Positions 27,442 through 36,187 are shown, numbered from the stretch's first letter. The stretch is 40,268 nt of DNA from an uncultured Geobacteraceae bacterium (GCA_903852495.1 CAINRC010000039.1:1-40268); one strand, 5' to 3'. Numbers and translations are program-made. Notes: a model not told the origin generated them from the letters alone.

Positions 27442-28299
27442 TCAGGCGGCTTCTGCAATCGTCATGGTGATGTCTTTACCGATCAGGCCGACGGCATCGG
27501 CGCGGCACTGTTTGCAGTGGGCAAACTGGCCGATAATCCCTTCGTTGGCCGTGCGGACCGCCGCCACCATCTCCTCGCTGGGGGGGGTGATGTGAGCCAG
27601 TTCGGCCTGCGGAATAATCGGCATGATATTCATGACAAAGGCGCCCAGCTCTTTCACCCGAGCGGCAATGAGCGGGATCTGGCTGTCGTTGACCCCCGGC
27701 ACCAGCACCGTGTTGACCTTGATGGTCAGCCCCAGCTCGCCGGCCCGCTTGAGCCCCGCAAACTGGTTGGCGATCAGGATTCCGGCCCCTTCCGCTCCGG
27801 TGTAATGCTTGCCGTGATAGATGACATGGCGATAAATCTGGGCACCGATTTCCGGGTCTACGGCGTTGATGGTGACTGTCAGGCTGTGCAGACCGAGTTC
27901 ATACAGGCGGTCGATCGATTCCGGCAGCAGCAGGCCGTTGGTGCTCATGCAGAGCATCAGGTGCGGAAACTCTTCTTTCACCATCCGGAAGGTTTCAAAG
28001 GTTTCTTCGTTTGCCAGCGGGTCACCGGGGCCGGCGATTCCGACAACCTTGATGATCGGGCCGACTACCGGACTGGCCATGACCTCACGCACCTTGATGA
28101 TCGCCTCATCGGGAGTCAGCAGTCGGCTGGTGACGCCGGGGCGGGATTCGTTGGCGCAGTCGTGTTTGCGGGAACAGTACCCGCACTTGATGTTGCATTT
28201 CGGTGCCACCGCCAGATGCATCCGTCCGTTTTTGTGATGATTGCCGCCAAAACAGGGATGCCCCTGAATTCTGTTCTTCATGTCACATGCAGTTGCCAT
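27442..28299 (-). CDS. NifB, radical SAM cofactor synthase
   Basis: A 285-aa protein. The radical SAM cysteines lie in AVAPKCNIKCGYCSRKHDC, followed by GIAGPGDPLAN, and the C-terminal cysteines CKQCRADAVG. It combines two [4Fe-4S] clusters with a SAM-derived carbide and extra sulfur into NifB-co. It lacks the C-terminal NifX domain found in proteobacterial NifB, as in many anaerobes, consistent with separate NifX proteins here. TTTGGAGGT precedes the start. It opens the nifB-GNAT-nifV operon. Confidence 0.97.
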   Translation of the reverse strand: MATACDMKNRIQGHPCFGGNHHKNGRMHLAVAPKCNIKCGYCSRKHDCANESRPGVTSRLLTPDEAIIKVREVMASPVVGPIIKVVGIAGPGDPLANEETFETFRMVKEEFPHLMLCMSTNGLLLPESIDRLYELGLHSLTVTINAVDPEIGAQIYRHVIYHGKHYTGAEGAGILIANQFAGLKRAGELGLTIKVNTVLVPGVNDSQIPLIAARVKELGAFVMNIMPIIPQAELAHITPPSEEMVAAVRTANEGIIGQFAHCKQCRADAVGLIGKDITMTIAEAA

Positions 28300-28318
28300 G
28301 GTGTGTTACCTCCAAAAA

Positions 28319-28362
28319 TGAAAAACGCCCACAGGAGAAATCCCACGGGCGTCGTTGCCGGT
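28319..28362 (-). promoter_or_regulatory. nifB leader: ANTAR-type hairpin overlapping a terminator
   Basis: On the minus-strand RNA ACCGGC/GCCCGT (28345-28362, one mismatch) encloses the hexaloop AACGAC (A at 1, G at 4). It overlaps the terminator ACGCCC-GT-GGGA-TTTC-TCCT-GT-GGGCGT (28325-28352) followed by five T. The predicted start of transcription (about 28367) leaves only some five bases ahead of the hexaloop stem, so no first hairpin fits. Confidence 0.75.
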
Positions 28363-28376
28363 ACTGTAGCTCCATA

Positions 28377-28394
28377 CAGCACAGAATATGCCAG
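28377..28394 (-). promoter_or_regulatory. sigma-54 promoter of nifB operon
   Basis: The minus strand reads CTGGCATATTCTGTGCTG, with GG at 28392-28391 and GC at 28380-28379 separated by 10 bases. The predicted start is about 28367, about 69 bases before nifB. It is the third nif promoter in the window followed by an attenuator-like leader. Confidence 0.75.
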
Positions 28395-28395
28395 T

Positions 28396-28412
28396 TTGGC
28401 TGAAACTACGCA
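28396..28412 (+). promoter_or_regulatory. possible sigma-54 promoter for draG
   Basis: TTTGGCTGAAACTACGCACG has GG at 28398-28399 and GC at 28410-28411 with the right 10-base spacing, but the -12 half (ACGCA) is poor. It is divergent from and next to the nifB promoter. It may be chance. Confidence 0.35.
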
Positions 28413-28578
28413 CGGAAGCGCAGAGACAAAGGGAAATAACGTTTTCGATGCGGTCAGGGGCGTTCCACACTCGTCCCCCTATGGCACAAATCTGCATTTA
28501 AATTATACAGCAAAGATGGATTATGAATTGCATCGCCCGGAGTCATTCTGTAGCAACGGTGGCAAAGAAAGGCGCTCC

Positions 28579-29484
28579 ATGTTCACCCAGTATGATCTTG
28601 AAGACATCCGCGACCGGGCCCGTGCGGCATTTATCGGCATGGCCATCGGTGATGCCCTTGGCGCCACGGTCGAGTTCATGACCGCATCGGAAATTTCTGC
28701 AAAATACGGCACCTTCCGGGAAATTATCGGCGGCGGCTGGCTCCGGTTGAAACCGGGGCAGGTGACAGATGACACCGAAATGGCCCTCTGTATCGCCCGC
28801 GCCATTGTCAAAAACCAGACCTGGTCGCTGGAGGCGATCGCCGATAATTTCGCGGCCTGGCTCAAATCCCGGCCGGTTGATTGCGGCGACACCTGCCGCA
28901 AGGGGATTCGCGCCTATATGCTGCACGGGCAGCTGGAGTCGCCGCCCAATGAGTGGGACGCCGGCAACGGCGCGGCGATGCGCATCATTCCGGCCGCCTT
29001 GTATTCGCTTCCGGACGGCGAACTGCTGAAAAAATATGTTATCGAACAGGCGCACATCACCCACAACAATCCGGTTTCCGATGCTGCCTGCATCTGCCTG
29101 GGGCAACTGCTGCACATGATTATCTGCGGTGCCGAAAAGAGCCGGTTGCGGCGCCATGCCGACGGGCTGGTGGCACGGTTTCCCACCTTTGCCTTTGATC
29201 CGTATCGCGGCCTGGCGACCGGGTACGTTGTGGATACTCTGCAGACGGTGTTTCACTGGTTTTTTCGCGGGAGGAACTTTGAAGAGTGCCTGGTCGGCAC
29301 GGTCAATCAGGGGGGTGACGCGGATACCACCGGCGCCATCTGCGGGATGCTGGCGGGGGCGTATTTCGGGATGGAGGCGATACCCCGGCGGTGGCTGAAG
29401 AAGATGGACGCCAGGGTGATCGCCGAAATCGAAATCATGGTGGAGCGACTGGTGGACGCCAGTCCGTTGGGGAGAATGATGTAG
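28579..29484 (+). CDS. DraG, ADP-ribosyl-[dinitrogenase reductase] hydrolase
   Basis: A 301-aa ADP-ribosylglycohydrolase. It has GMAIGDALGATVEFM near residues 20-34, the Mn-binding GQVTDDTEMAL (60-70) and NQGGDADTTGAICGMLAGAYFG near 243-264. It would remove ADP-ribose from Arg99 of NifH and so restore activity. The start at 28579 (MFTQYDLEDIRDR) follows GAAAGG; a longer reading from 27517 is antisense to nifB and is rejected. No draT is in the window. It ends 8 bases from the ANTAR regulator on the other strand. Confidence 0.93.
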   Translation: MFTQYDLEDIRDRARAAFIGMAIGDALGATVEFMTASEISAKYGTFREIIGGGWLRLKPGQVTDDTEMALCIARAIVKNQTWSLEAIADNFAAWLKSRPVDCGDTCRKGIRAYMLHGQLESPPNEWDAGNGAAMRIIPAALYSLPDGELLKKYVIEQAHITHNNPVSDAACICLGQLLHMIICGAEKSRLRRHADGLVARFPTFAFDPYRGLATGYVVDTLQTVFHWFFRGRNFEECLVGTVNQGGDADTTGAICGMLAGAYFGMEAIPRRWLKKMDARVIAEIEIMVERLVDASPLGRMM

Positions 29485-29492
29485 GGGCGGCT

Positions 29493-30059
29493 CTACGCCG
29501 GTTTCAGGATTTTGCTTGCCACCTGCAGCAGCGTTTTACGCGTATCCATCGCCGCTTTCTGCATGAGGCGATAGGCTTCGGCCTCGGGCACACGCTCCTT
29601 TTCCATCAGCACCCCTTTGGCTTTTTCTATGATTTTGCGGTGCTCGATAAGTTCGCGCAGATCCTCTATTTTTTCCTTCAGGGTTTCAACCTCTTCAATA
29701 TGCTGCAGTGCGATTTCTATGGCCGGCAGCAAATCCTGCCTCCGGAGCGGCTTGGCTAAAAAAGCGGCAATCCCGGTAGCCGATGCCCGTTTAACAGTCG
29801 CACTGTCGCACGCACTTGTCAGCAGCAGGATCGGAATCTTCAGTTTTTTTCTGATCTCCCCGGCGGCGGTTATGCCGTCCATGCCGGGCATGGACACATC
29901 CAGAATCACCATATCAGGAAAGCTCCCCAGCGTCATCTCCACGGCCTCTTCACCGGTGCCGCACTCCAGTATCTCGTCAAAACCGAGATCAATCAGCATG
30001 TCCTTCAAGTTCGTTCTGATGAGCGGCTCGTCATCACAAATCAGTATGGATCTACTCAT
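29493..30059 (-). CDS. ANTAR-domain response regulator (GnfR-like antiterminator)
   Basis: A 188-aa protein. Residues 1-120 form a receiver with acidic Asp9/10, phosphoacceptor Asp54 (VILDVSMPGMDG) and Lys103 (LAKPL). Residues about 125-182 form an ANTAR RNA-binding helix bundle, with KIIEKAKGVLMEKERVPEAEAYRLMQKAAMD. ANTAR proteins stabilise a hexaloop RNA stem and prevent termination. In Geobacter sulfurreducens the GnfR protein of this type controls nif genes. The leaders of nifH, nifEN and nifB carry matching hairpins. Its kinase is not in the window. GGAGGTAAACGCCC precedes the start. Confidence 0.92.
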   Translation of the reverse strand: MSRSILICDDEPLIRTNLKDMLIDLGFDEILECGTGEEAVEMTLGSFPDMVILDVSMPGMDGITAAGEIRKKLKIPILLLTSACDSATVKRASATGIAAFLAKPLRRQDLLPAIEIALQHIEEVETLKEKIEDLRELIEHRKIIEKAKGVLMEKERVPEAEAYRLMQKAAMDTRKTLLQVASKILKPA

Positions 30060-30137
30060 GGGCGTTTACCTCCGTACCGCAGAGGTAGCATGAGGCGTGC
30101 CACTTTAGCCGAGCGGGCGCTTTTCAAAAAAGCTGTT

Positions 30138-30267
30138 CAACACGGAGACACGGAGACACGGAGAAAAACAATTAAAAAACTGGACAAACCTTCAGATATA
30201 TTTTTCAGTTTTTTGCCGTTTCAATATTGTTTTGGTTTTCTCTGTGTCTCCGTGTCTCTGTGTTTAA
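30138..30267. repeat. ACACGGAGACACGGAG inverted-repeat element
   Basis: AACACGGAGACACGGAGACA (arm to 30170) faces TTTTCTCTGTGTCTCCGTGT (arm 30233-30267) about 60 bases apart. It is the cleanest copy of the dispersed element also present between nifH/nifD and nifD/nifK. It lies between the ANTAR gene and the rhomboid gene; nothing else is seen in 30060-30297. Confidence 0.8.
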
Positions 30268-30297
30268 CTCCCGGTCTTAAGTTTTTTACATCTCGCC

Positions 30298-31275
30298 ATG
30301 GCATTTCCTCGAAGTAATGGTTATAGTCGTCCCATGGAACTTTCAGACCACCAACATGACGTGGGCGAAGAGCGCTGGTGCCCGGTCCCCGCAGGGAACG
30401 ACACCCCGCTGACCAAGAGGCAGGCACGCGCCTGGGCACTTGTGCTGGACTCCCGCTCCATCCCCTGCTGTATCGAACCGGAGGGGAGCGGCTGGCACCT
30501 GCTTGTGCCGGAGCATCAGCTGGACAGTGCCCGTCGTGAGCTGGGGCTGTATGAAGAGGCCAACCGCAACTGGCCCCCCACGCTTCCGGTCACACGGCAG
30601 TTGATAGAAAACACCCTGCCGACCCTGTCGGTTCTGATACTTCTGGCAACCTTTCACAATCTTGCCCAGGTCGGTTTTTCCCTGCCGGAGCGGGGCATGG
30701 TCGACCTGTACGCCCTCGGCACAGCCCATGCGGCACGCATCCTGGATGGCCAGTGGTGGCGTCTCGTCACCGCACTGACCCTCCATGCGGGGCCGGTACA
30801 TCTGATCAGCAACCTGACCATCGGCGGTATCTTCATTCTCCTGCTCTGCCGGGAGCTTGGCTCCGGCATGGCCTGGAGCCTGCTGCTTGCCTCCGGCATC
30901 CTCGGCAACCTGATCAACGCCGTGGTGCAGCCGGCGGCACACAGCTCGCTCGGGGCTTCCACCGCAGTTTTCGGCGCGGTCGGCATCCTGGCGGCCATCA
31001 GCATGGTGCAGCACCGCCATGGCCTGCAGCGCCGCTGGTTTGTGCCGGTTGCAGCCGGCCTGGCCCTGCTGGCGGTTCTGGGGACAGAGGGGAAGAATAC
31101 CGACCTGGGCGCGCATCTATTCGGCTTTGGCGCCGGAGCGCTGTGCGGTATGGCGGGGGAGTTTCTGATCACACGATTCGGCCGACCGGGAGCGCTTCTC
31201 AACGCACTGCTTGCCATTGCCTGCGGAGCTTTGGTACTGGCGGCATGGTGGGCGGCGATTGTGTTGGGGGGGTAG
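30298..31275 (+). CDS. rhomboid-family intramembrane protease
   Basis: A 325-aa protein. A soluble N-terminus of about 90 residues precedes six to seven hydrophobic segments. Rhomboid hallmarks are HAGPVHLISNL (loop 1), the catalytic Ser in SSLGASTAVFG and the catalytic His in LGAHLFGFGAG. It would cut membrane proteins within the bilayer. The start is uncertain: ATG 30298 or 30334 (MELSDHQHD); neither has a clear ribosome site. Confidence 0.88.
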   Translation: MAFPRSNGYSRPMELSDHQHDVGEERWCPVPAGNDTPLTKRQARAWALVLDSRSIPCCIEPEGSGWHLLVPEHQLDSARRELGLYEEANRNWPPTLPVTRQLIENTLPTLSVLILLATFHNLAQVGFSLPERGMVDLYALGTAHAARILDGQWWRLVTALTLHAGPVHLISNLTIGGIFILLLCRELGSGMAWSLLLASGILGNLINAVVQPAAHSSLGASTAVFGAVGILAAISMVQHRHGLQRRWFVPVAAGLALLAVLGTEGKNTDLGAHLFGFGAGALCGMAGEFLITRFGRPGALLNALLAIACGALVLAAWWAAIVLGG

Positions 31276-31313
31276 AGCTGGACAGGGTTACTATGATTGC
31301 GGTGAAACCGGGG

Positions 31314-31790
31314 TTATGCCGGTTCTTCCACCTTGTCGTGGAGGAGCGGAATGATGACGACCTTCATTTTCCCTTTGCCCCACAGCCCTATTTTCTTGGC
31401 GGCGGCGCGGGAAAGGTCGATGAAATGAAATGATTTCGGGGCACAGCGGTCCGTGATGGTGACGTGGACCTCCTGATTGCTGGCCGGGTTGACTACCCGC
31501 ACCACCGTACCGAGCGGCAGGCTTTCGTGGGCGGCGGTCATTTTCTCCGGGTTGTAGCGGATGCCGGACGTGGTACGGCGCCCCTCAAAACTGCTGGCGT
31601 AGTATGTTGCAACACCTTCCACGGACTCGTAGGGGCTGCTTTTGAGCAGCAGTTCTTCCAGCTGGAGTGTGGTCGCCGGAGCGGCCGGGTCAGCGGTCAG
31701 GGGAGGGTCGGCATGGGCGGCCCGGGGGGCCGAAAACAGCGTGCCGAAGGTCAGCACTATGGTTAGTATGACGGTAACTGTTTGATTCAT
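31314..31790 (-). CDS. RlpA-family septal-ring/lytic protein
   Basis: A 158-aa exported protein. The signal peptide is residues 1-27 (ends AAHA). The double-psi beta-barrel appears as GVATYYASSFEGRRTTSG and TAAHESLPLGTVVRVVNPASNQEVHVTITDRCAPKSFHFIDLSRAAAKKIG. RlpA proteins bind or cleave denuded peptidoglycan. There is no SPOR domain here, so it is a short form. Its neighbours are on both strands and not functionally linked. Confidence 0.9.
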   Translation of the reverse strand: MNQTVTVILTIVLTFGTLFSAPRAAHADPPLTADPAAPATTLQLEELLLKSSPYESVEGVATYYASSFEGRRTTSGIRYNPEKMTAAHESLPLGTVVRVVNPASNQEVHVTITDRCAPKSFHFIDLSRAAAKKIGLWGKGKMKVVIIPLLHDKVEEPA

Positions 31791-31823
31791 GGGGAGATCT
31801 TATACTACACCCTGACGCTCCCG

Positions 31824-32708
31824 TCAAGTTTTGCCCAGATATTCGCCAATTCCATCACGCAAACCGCGCGGTTTAAAGCCGAAGATTGCCTGCCATTCAT
31901 CCCCGCCGATACTCTCCTCCAGCAACATCTGCAGCTGATCCATGGTAATCGGAAACTGCGGAATTTTCTGCATGAACGGGATGACCGCCTTCATCAGACC
32001 GAGCGGCAGGTGCGGCTTCCAGGGGGCCGGTCGTCCCATGGCTTCCGCGATCATATCCAGCAGCGCTTCATAGCTCAACCGGTCGCTGCCGCATAGTTCA
32101 TAGGTCTGGCCGATCGTTTCCGGCAGTAACAGCGCCAAAGTAAAACAGCGGGCCACGTCATCGGCGTGGATCGGCTGCAGCCGGTAGCTGCCGCTGCCGA
32201 TAACCGGCATAACCGGGGCAAGTCTCTGCTGCGCCGCCAGCATGTTGATGAAGGCGTCGTGCGGCCCGAAGATCAGCGACGGGCGAAAAATTGTCCACTC
32301 CAGACCGCTCCCCCGCACCAGTTCCTCACCCCGCCACTTGGAGCGGTGATAACCTGATACGGCAGAGGGACGACTGCCGAGAGCCGACATCTGCAGATAG
32401 CGGCGAACACCGCCCCGGTTGGCAGCTGCCAACAGGTTGGCCGTGGCCTGTACGTGCAGCCGCTCAAAGGTAACGCCCCGCGCGGGAAACTCCCGGATGA
32501 TGCCGATCAGATTGATCACCGCATCACACCCTCTGACCTGTTCCTCGAAACTTTCAAGCCGGGTGACATCTCCGGCAACCTGCTCGACCTCCCCCGGGAG
32601 CGGGCTGCGGCTATGCTGCAGCATACGCACGGAATGGCCGTTTTTCAGCAACTCCCTGACCAGATGTTCACCGACGAAACCGGTTCCCCCGGCAACAAAA
32701 ACTTTCAT
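31824..32708 (-). CDS. NDUFA9-like NAD(P)-binding protein
   Basis: A 294-aa atypical short-chain dehydrogenase. It starts MKVFVAGGTGFVGEHLVREL (GxxGxxG nucleotide site), then INLIGIIREFPARGVTFERLHVQATANLLAAA, YHRSKWRGEELVRGSG and IFRPSLIFGP, typical of the complex-I NDUFA9 group and related quinone or sugar-like proteins. The usual catalytic Tyr sits in YHRSK. GGAGGAGTATC precedes the start. It overlaps recD by ATGA, so the two are translationally coupled. Confidence 0.85.
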   Translation of the reverse strand: MKVFVAGGTGFVGEHLVRELLKNGHSVRMLQHSRSPLPGEVEQVAGDVTRLESFEEQVRGCDAVINLIGIIREFPARGVTFERLHVQATANLLAAANRGGVRRYLQMSALGSRPSAVSGYHRSKWRGEELVRGSGLEWTIFRPSLIFGPHDAFINMLAAQQRLAPVMPVIGSGSYRLQPIHADDVARCFTLALLLPETIGQTYELCGSDRLSYEALLDMIAEAMGRPAPWKPHLPLGLMKAVIPFMQKIPQFPITMDQLQMLLEESIGGDEWQAIFGFKPRGLRDGIGEYLGKT

Positions 32709-34417
32709 GATACTCCTCCCGACAGCGCGTCCTGCAACCCCGATTTTCTGACCGTGCGCCGTTCCACCGCCTGACGGAAAACCTCTTCCGTCCCCCATAT
32801 TTCAATGCGGCTCCGGGCCCGGGTAACCGCCGTGTACAGCAGTTCCCGGCTGAGAACGTCCGACACCTGATCCGGAAGAATAAGCAGCACCCGGTCAAAC
32901 TCGGACCCCTGGCTTTTATGGACGGTCAGGGCAAACGCAGCGTCCCCCGGAGGCAGACGGAGCAGGGAAATGTGGCGCAGCCCCCCGTCCGGATTTTCAA
33001 ACCAGACGGTCCGGCCATCATCACGCCCCGTCACCACCCCGGTATCACCGTTATACAACCCCAGTTCGTAGTTATTTCCGGTGATCATGAACGGCGCCAT
33101 AAACGTGCTTTGGGCATCGTGCGTCTGCTCCACGTTGAGAGCGGCCTGGCTGAGCCGGTTTAGATTTTCCACCCCGACCGGTCCTCCGCGAAGCGGCGAC
33201 AGCACTTTGAATGAATTGAGCCGGGCAAGCGCTTCTTCGGGAGAGACGGCCTGCACATAGTCGGCATAGCCGTCCCGGACAGCGGCAGCAAACTCCCCGT
33301 CGAACGACCTGCCGGTCGGCAGCTGCCGCCAGAGGATATCCGGACACTCCCCGGAGTTCAGCAGTGCCGTTGCCCCGGCGCTGTCACCGCTGTTGATCAG
33401 GCGGCTCAGTGCGGCAATGCCGCTGTTGTCACCGAAGCGGTAGCTTTTGGTCAACTGCGTGACCGGCACGGAGGCCCGCTCCTCGCTGTCGCAGATATCA
33501 GCCAGCACCGCCCCCGCCTCAACCGAGGCCAACTGGTTGCGGTCCCCCAGCAGAATGACCCGCGCATCATCTCGGAGCGCCTCCAGAGTACTGGACATCA
33601 GCTGGAGATCAACCATGGAGGCCTCATCAACGAGCAGAATGTCGCACGGCAGCCGGTTGTCGCGATTGTGACGGAAACCGCCGCCACGGCTCCGCACACC
33701 CAGCAGCCGATGGATCGTACGTACCTCTGTCGGCAGAGCATCACGAAGATCATCCGGCAGTGCAAGGCGACCGGCCGCCTGGATGATCGACTGTTGGAGC
33801 CGCAGAGCGGCTTTACCGGTGGGTGCGGCCAGCGTGATCTTCGGGCGGGAATCCCCCCCCATGGCGAGCAATAGTGCCAGGATGCGCGCCGCAGTAGCGG
33901 TTTTGCCGCTGCCGGGCCCACCGGAAATGACCGAAAACCGATGAGTCAGTGCCATGCGGGCGGCCGAACGCTGCAGATCTACGCCTTCACCCTGTGGTGG
34001 GAAATAGCGGTCGAGGGCAGCGTCAAGCCCCTGCTCATCACTACTCCCCGGTTTGATGCGCGACAGAATGCCGGACGCAACCTGCTGTTCGTACCCCCAG
34101 CAGCGCTGCAGGTACAGCCGGCCGACCCGGTCCAGAATCAATGGCGTGTACTCCCCCGGAGCACCAACGGTGTCGCACTGTTCCAGTGAGCCGCACCACT
34201 GATCAACATCGGAAGGGGGCGGATTCCGCAGGCTCTGCGGGGCGAGCGCCGCCGGTTCCGGGAGATCGCTCAACAGGAAACAGCTGTGGCCGCGCCCGGT
34301 GGCATGACTGGCAAGAGCCGCCCCCCACCAGAGTTCGTCACAGGGGTGCCGGTCAATGCGCACTATAAAGTCGGCAAAGTGAATATCCAGAGGAGACAGC
34401 CTGAGGGTTTCAGTCAT
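32705..34417 (-). CDS. RecD, exodeoxyribonuclease V alpha chain
   Basis: A 570-aa superfamily 1B helicase. The Walker A GGPGSGKTATAARIL is at residues 166-180, motif II is CDILLVDEASMVD, and the late motifs FALTVHKSQGSEFD and ELLYTAVTRAR are present. The length agrees with RecD rather than RecD2. RecD pairs with RecB and RecC in DNA repair and degradation, but recB and recC are not in the window. It is the upstream partner of the NDUFA9-like gene. Confidence 0.9.
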   Translation of the reverse strand: MTETLRLSPLDIHFADFIVRIDRHPCDELWWGAALASHATGRGHSCFLLSDLPEPAALAPQSLRNPPPSDVDQWCGSLEQCDTVGAPGEYTPLILDRVGRLYLQRCWGYEQQVASGILSRIKPGSSDEQGLDAALDRYFPPQGEGVDLQRSAARMALTHRFSVISGGPGSGKTATAARILALLLAMGGDSRPKITLAAPTGKAALRLQQSIIQAAGRLALPDDLRDALPTEVRTIHRLLGVRSRGGGFRHNRDNRLPCDILLVDEASMVDLQLMSSTLEALRDDARVILLGDRNQLASVEAGAVLADICDSEERASVPVTQLTKSYRFGDNSGIAALSRLINSGDSAGATALLNSGECPDILWRQLPTGRSFDGEFAAAVRDGYADYVQAVSPEEALARLNSFKVLSPLRGGPVGVENLNRLSQAALNVEQTHDAQSTFMAPFMITGNNYELGLYNGDTGVVTGRDDGRTVWFENPDGGLRHISLLRLPPGDAAFALTVHKSQGSEFDRVLLILPDQVSDVLSRELLYTAVTRARSRIEIWGTEEVFRQAVERRTVRKSGLQDALSGGVS

Positions 34418-34518
34418 GGGGAATCACCTTCAGCGAGTGCTGCGTACCGATATTCTCTTGGGAGTTAGCATCCATTGCACAGTTCTCCGGGGCGGCAGTG
34501 GCTTTTGAATGGAACCGG

Positions 34519-34968
34519 CTACCCGGTTGCGGCGATGGTTATGAGGGCCGTGACTATATAGCGCGCCAGTTTGCCGGACGCGACCAGCAGTGTGAACAGC
34601 CCGAAATTGACTTTCAGCATCCCCCCCACCAGGCAGAGCGGATCACCGACGATCGGCAGCCAGGAAAACAGCAGCGAATAGGAGCCGTAGCGGCCGTAAT
34701 ACTGCCGGGCCCGTTCCTGCTGCTGCGGGGAGACCCGCATGACCTTTTCGATCAGCCAGCTCCCGCCGCCTATGCCGATCAGATAGCTCACAACCGCCCC
34801 CAGATAATTGCCGACGGTGGCGGTGCCCACCGACAGCAGCGGGTCGTAGCCTCCCACCAGCATCATCACCAGCAGCCACTCGGACCCGAGCGGCAGCAGC
34901 GTCGACGCCAGAAAGCTCAACAGGAACAGTGACAGGTAGCCCGGTTGGTTGAGCCAGTCATGCAGCAT
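34519..34968 (-). CDS. YqaA-family (DedA-like) membrane protein
   Basis: A protein of about 149 aa with four hydrophobic segments, including FLASTLLPLGSEWLLVMMLV and GNYLGAVVSYLIGIGG, which match YqaA/SNARE-associated (VTT) proteins. The later FSWLPIVGDPLCLVGGML is also typical. The start MLHDWLNQPGYL at 34968 fits relatives better than the ATG at 35007, and neither has a strong ribosome site. It may serve lipid or membrane homeostasis. Confidence 0.8.
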   Translation of the reverse strand: MLHDWLNQPGYLSLFLLSFLASTLLPLGSEWLLVMMLVGGYDPLLSVGTATVGNYLGAVVSYLIGIGGGSWLIEKVMRVSPQQQERARQYYGRYGSYSLLFSWLPIVGDPLCLVGGMLKVNFGLFTLLVASGKLARYIVTALITIAATG

Positions 34969-35100
34969 GACAGTATATGTCAGAAATTGATTGTCATAAT
35001 GATTCAAAACGGTACAATGCTCCCCGGCTCCGGCCGTTGCTTTATCATGGCGTTCTTGCAGCCATTGTAGCGATTAATTCGATTTCGGCAAGGGGGAAGC

Positions 35101-36138
35101 ATGCTGAAAGGAAAACCGGCAAAAAAATATTCCCAGGCGGGGCGGCTGCACTCCATTATCCGGCTGCTGGAAACCAGACGCGGCCTGACCCTTGACGAAC
35201 TGGCCGAAGAATGCGATGTGGACCGGCGCACCATCCACCGTGATCTGAATGCGGTGGAACAGGCCGGGTACGCACTGACAACGGAGTGGAGCGACGGGAA
35301 AAAGATCTACAGCTTCCTGACCAGGTCGCGCAACCTGCCACCCATCACCTTCACCCTTCCGCAACTGATGTCGCTTTACCTGCTCCGCTCGCTGGGCGCT
35401 CACCTGGCCGGCACCCCGTTTCAGGGTGAGATTGACGAACTGTTCAAAAGCATCCATTCGGTACTTCCGGACCGCCATGCCGCCCATCTTGAACGGATTG
35501 CGCGGGTTTCCCTGCCGCTGCTGCACGGTGCGCGGGACTACACTCCGTCCGCCCCCTACGTTGCCGACCTGCAGAAAGCGCTGCTGCAGCAGTACCGTAT
35601 CCGCCTGAACTATGCCAAGAAGGGGAAAAAGGAGGCAGAGTTGTACGAGGTTGATCCCTACACCCTTATTTTTCACAAAGGGGGGATTTATCTGCTCGGC
35701 AATGCCCACAACCGCGCAGGTATCCGCCTGTTTGCTCTCGAACGCATCAGGGGGGTGGAGGTCACCCGCCAGCGTTTCGAAATCCCGGACAGTTATCAGC
35801 CGGAAAGCCATTTCAGCAGCGCTTTCGGCCTGGTCAGCGACTCCCCCATGAAGGTACGGGTCCGCTTCTCCGCCGAGATAGCCCATGCGGTCAAGGACCG
35901 GGTCTGGATGCCGGGGCAGAAGATCAGCATCGAACCGAAGGGGGAGGTGACCGTGGAATTTGAAGCGGCCGGGCAGATGGAGCTGGTTTCATGGATTCTT
36001 TCCTACGGGATTCATGCGGAAGTACTGGAGCCGGCTGATCTGCGCAAGGAGGTCAAGCGGCAGGTAAAAGGGATGCGTGAGTTGTATCGAGGCAAGGATA
36101 AAAAGGGTGACACACCGCTGAAACAGCAGATAAAATGA
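35101..36138 (+). CDS. HTH-WYL domain regulator
   Basis: A 345-aa protein. An N-terminal HTH_11 (residues about 12-65, GRLHSIIRLLETRRGLTLDELAEECDVDRRTIHRDLNAVE) precedes a WYL domain around 165-330 (KGGIYLLGNAHNRAGIRLFALERIRGVEVT). WYL domains bind ligands, often nucleotides or DNA ends, and control stress or defence genes. The start follows GGGGGAAGC. Its targets are unknown; the next DNA is a truncated gene plus RAYT debris. Confidence 0.88.
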   Translation: MLKGKPAKKYSQAGRLHSIIRLLETRRGLTLDELAEECDVDRRTIHRDLNAVEQAGYALTTEWSDGKKIYSFLTRSRNLPPITFTLPQLMSLYLLRSLGAHLAGTPFQGEIDELFKSIHSVLPDRHAAHLERIARVSLPLLHGARDYTPSAPYVADLQKALLQQYRIRLNYAKKGKKEAELYEVDPYTLIFHKGGIYLLGNAHNRAGIRLFALERIRGVEVTRQRFEIPDSYQPESHFSSAFGLVSDSPMKVRVRFSAEIAHAVKDRVWMPGQKISIEPKGEVTVEFEAAGQMELVSWILSYGIHAEVLEPADLRKEVKRQVKGMRELYRGKDKKGDTPLKQQIK

Positions 36139-36187
36139 GCGCGCCATGTTTCATCACACATAATTCCAGGAGACTGCAAGGACATAC

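Noticed and set aside
28366-28380. CTGTA-TGGAGC-TACAG stem as the missing first ANTAR hairpin of nifB
   Set aside because: It overlaps the -12 region and lies upstream of the predicted transcription start, and the loop lacks A1/G4.
28484-28500. Second plus-strand sigma-54 promoter before draG (TGGCACAAATCTGCATT)
   Set aside because: GG and GC are 9 bases apart rather than 10, which usually abolishes activity.
27517-28578. A 655-aa plus-strand reading frame that ends in draG
   Set aside because: Its first 350 codons are antisense to nifB and its leader. DraG homology begins at MFTQYDLEDIRDR, and GAAAGG gives a good start at 28579.
31782-32751. Plus-strand frames over the NDUFA9-like gene
   Set aside because: Low-complexity shadows with no recognised family.
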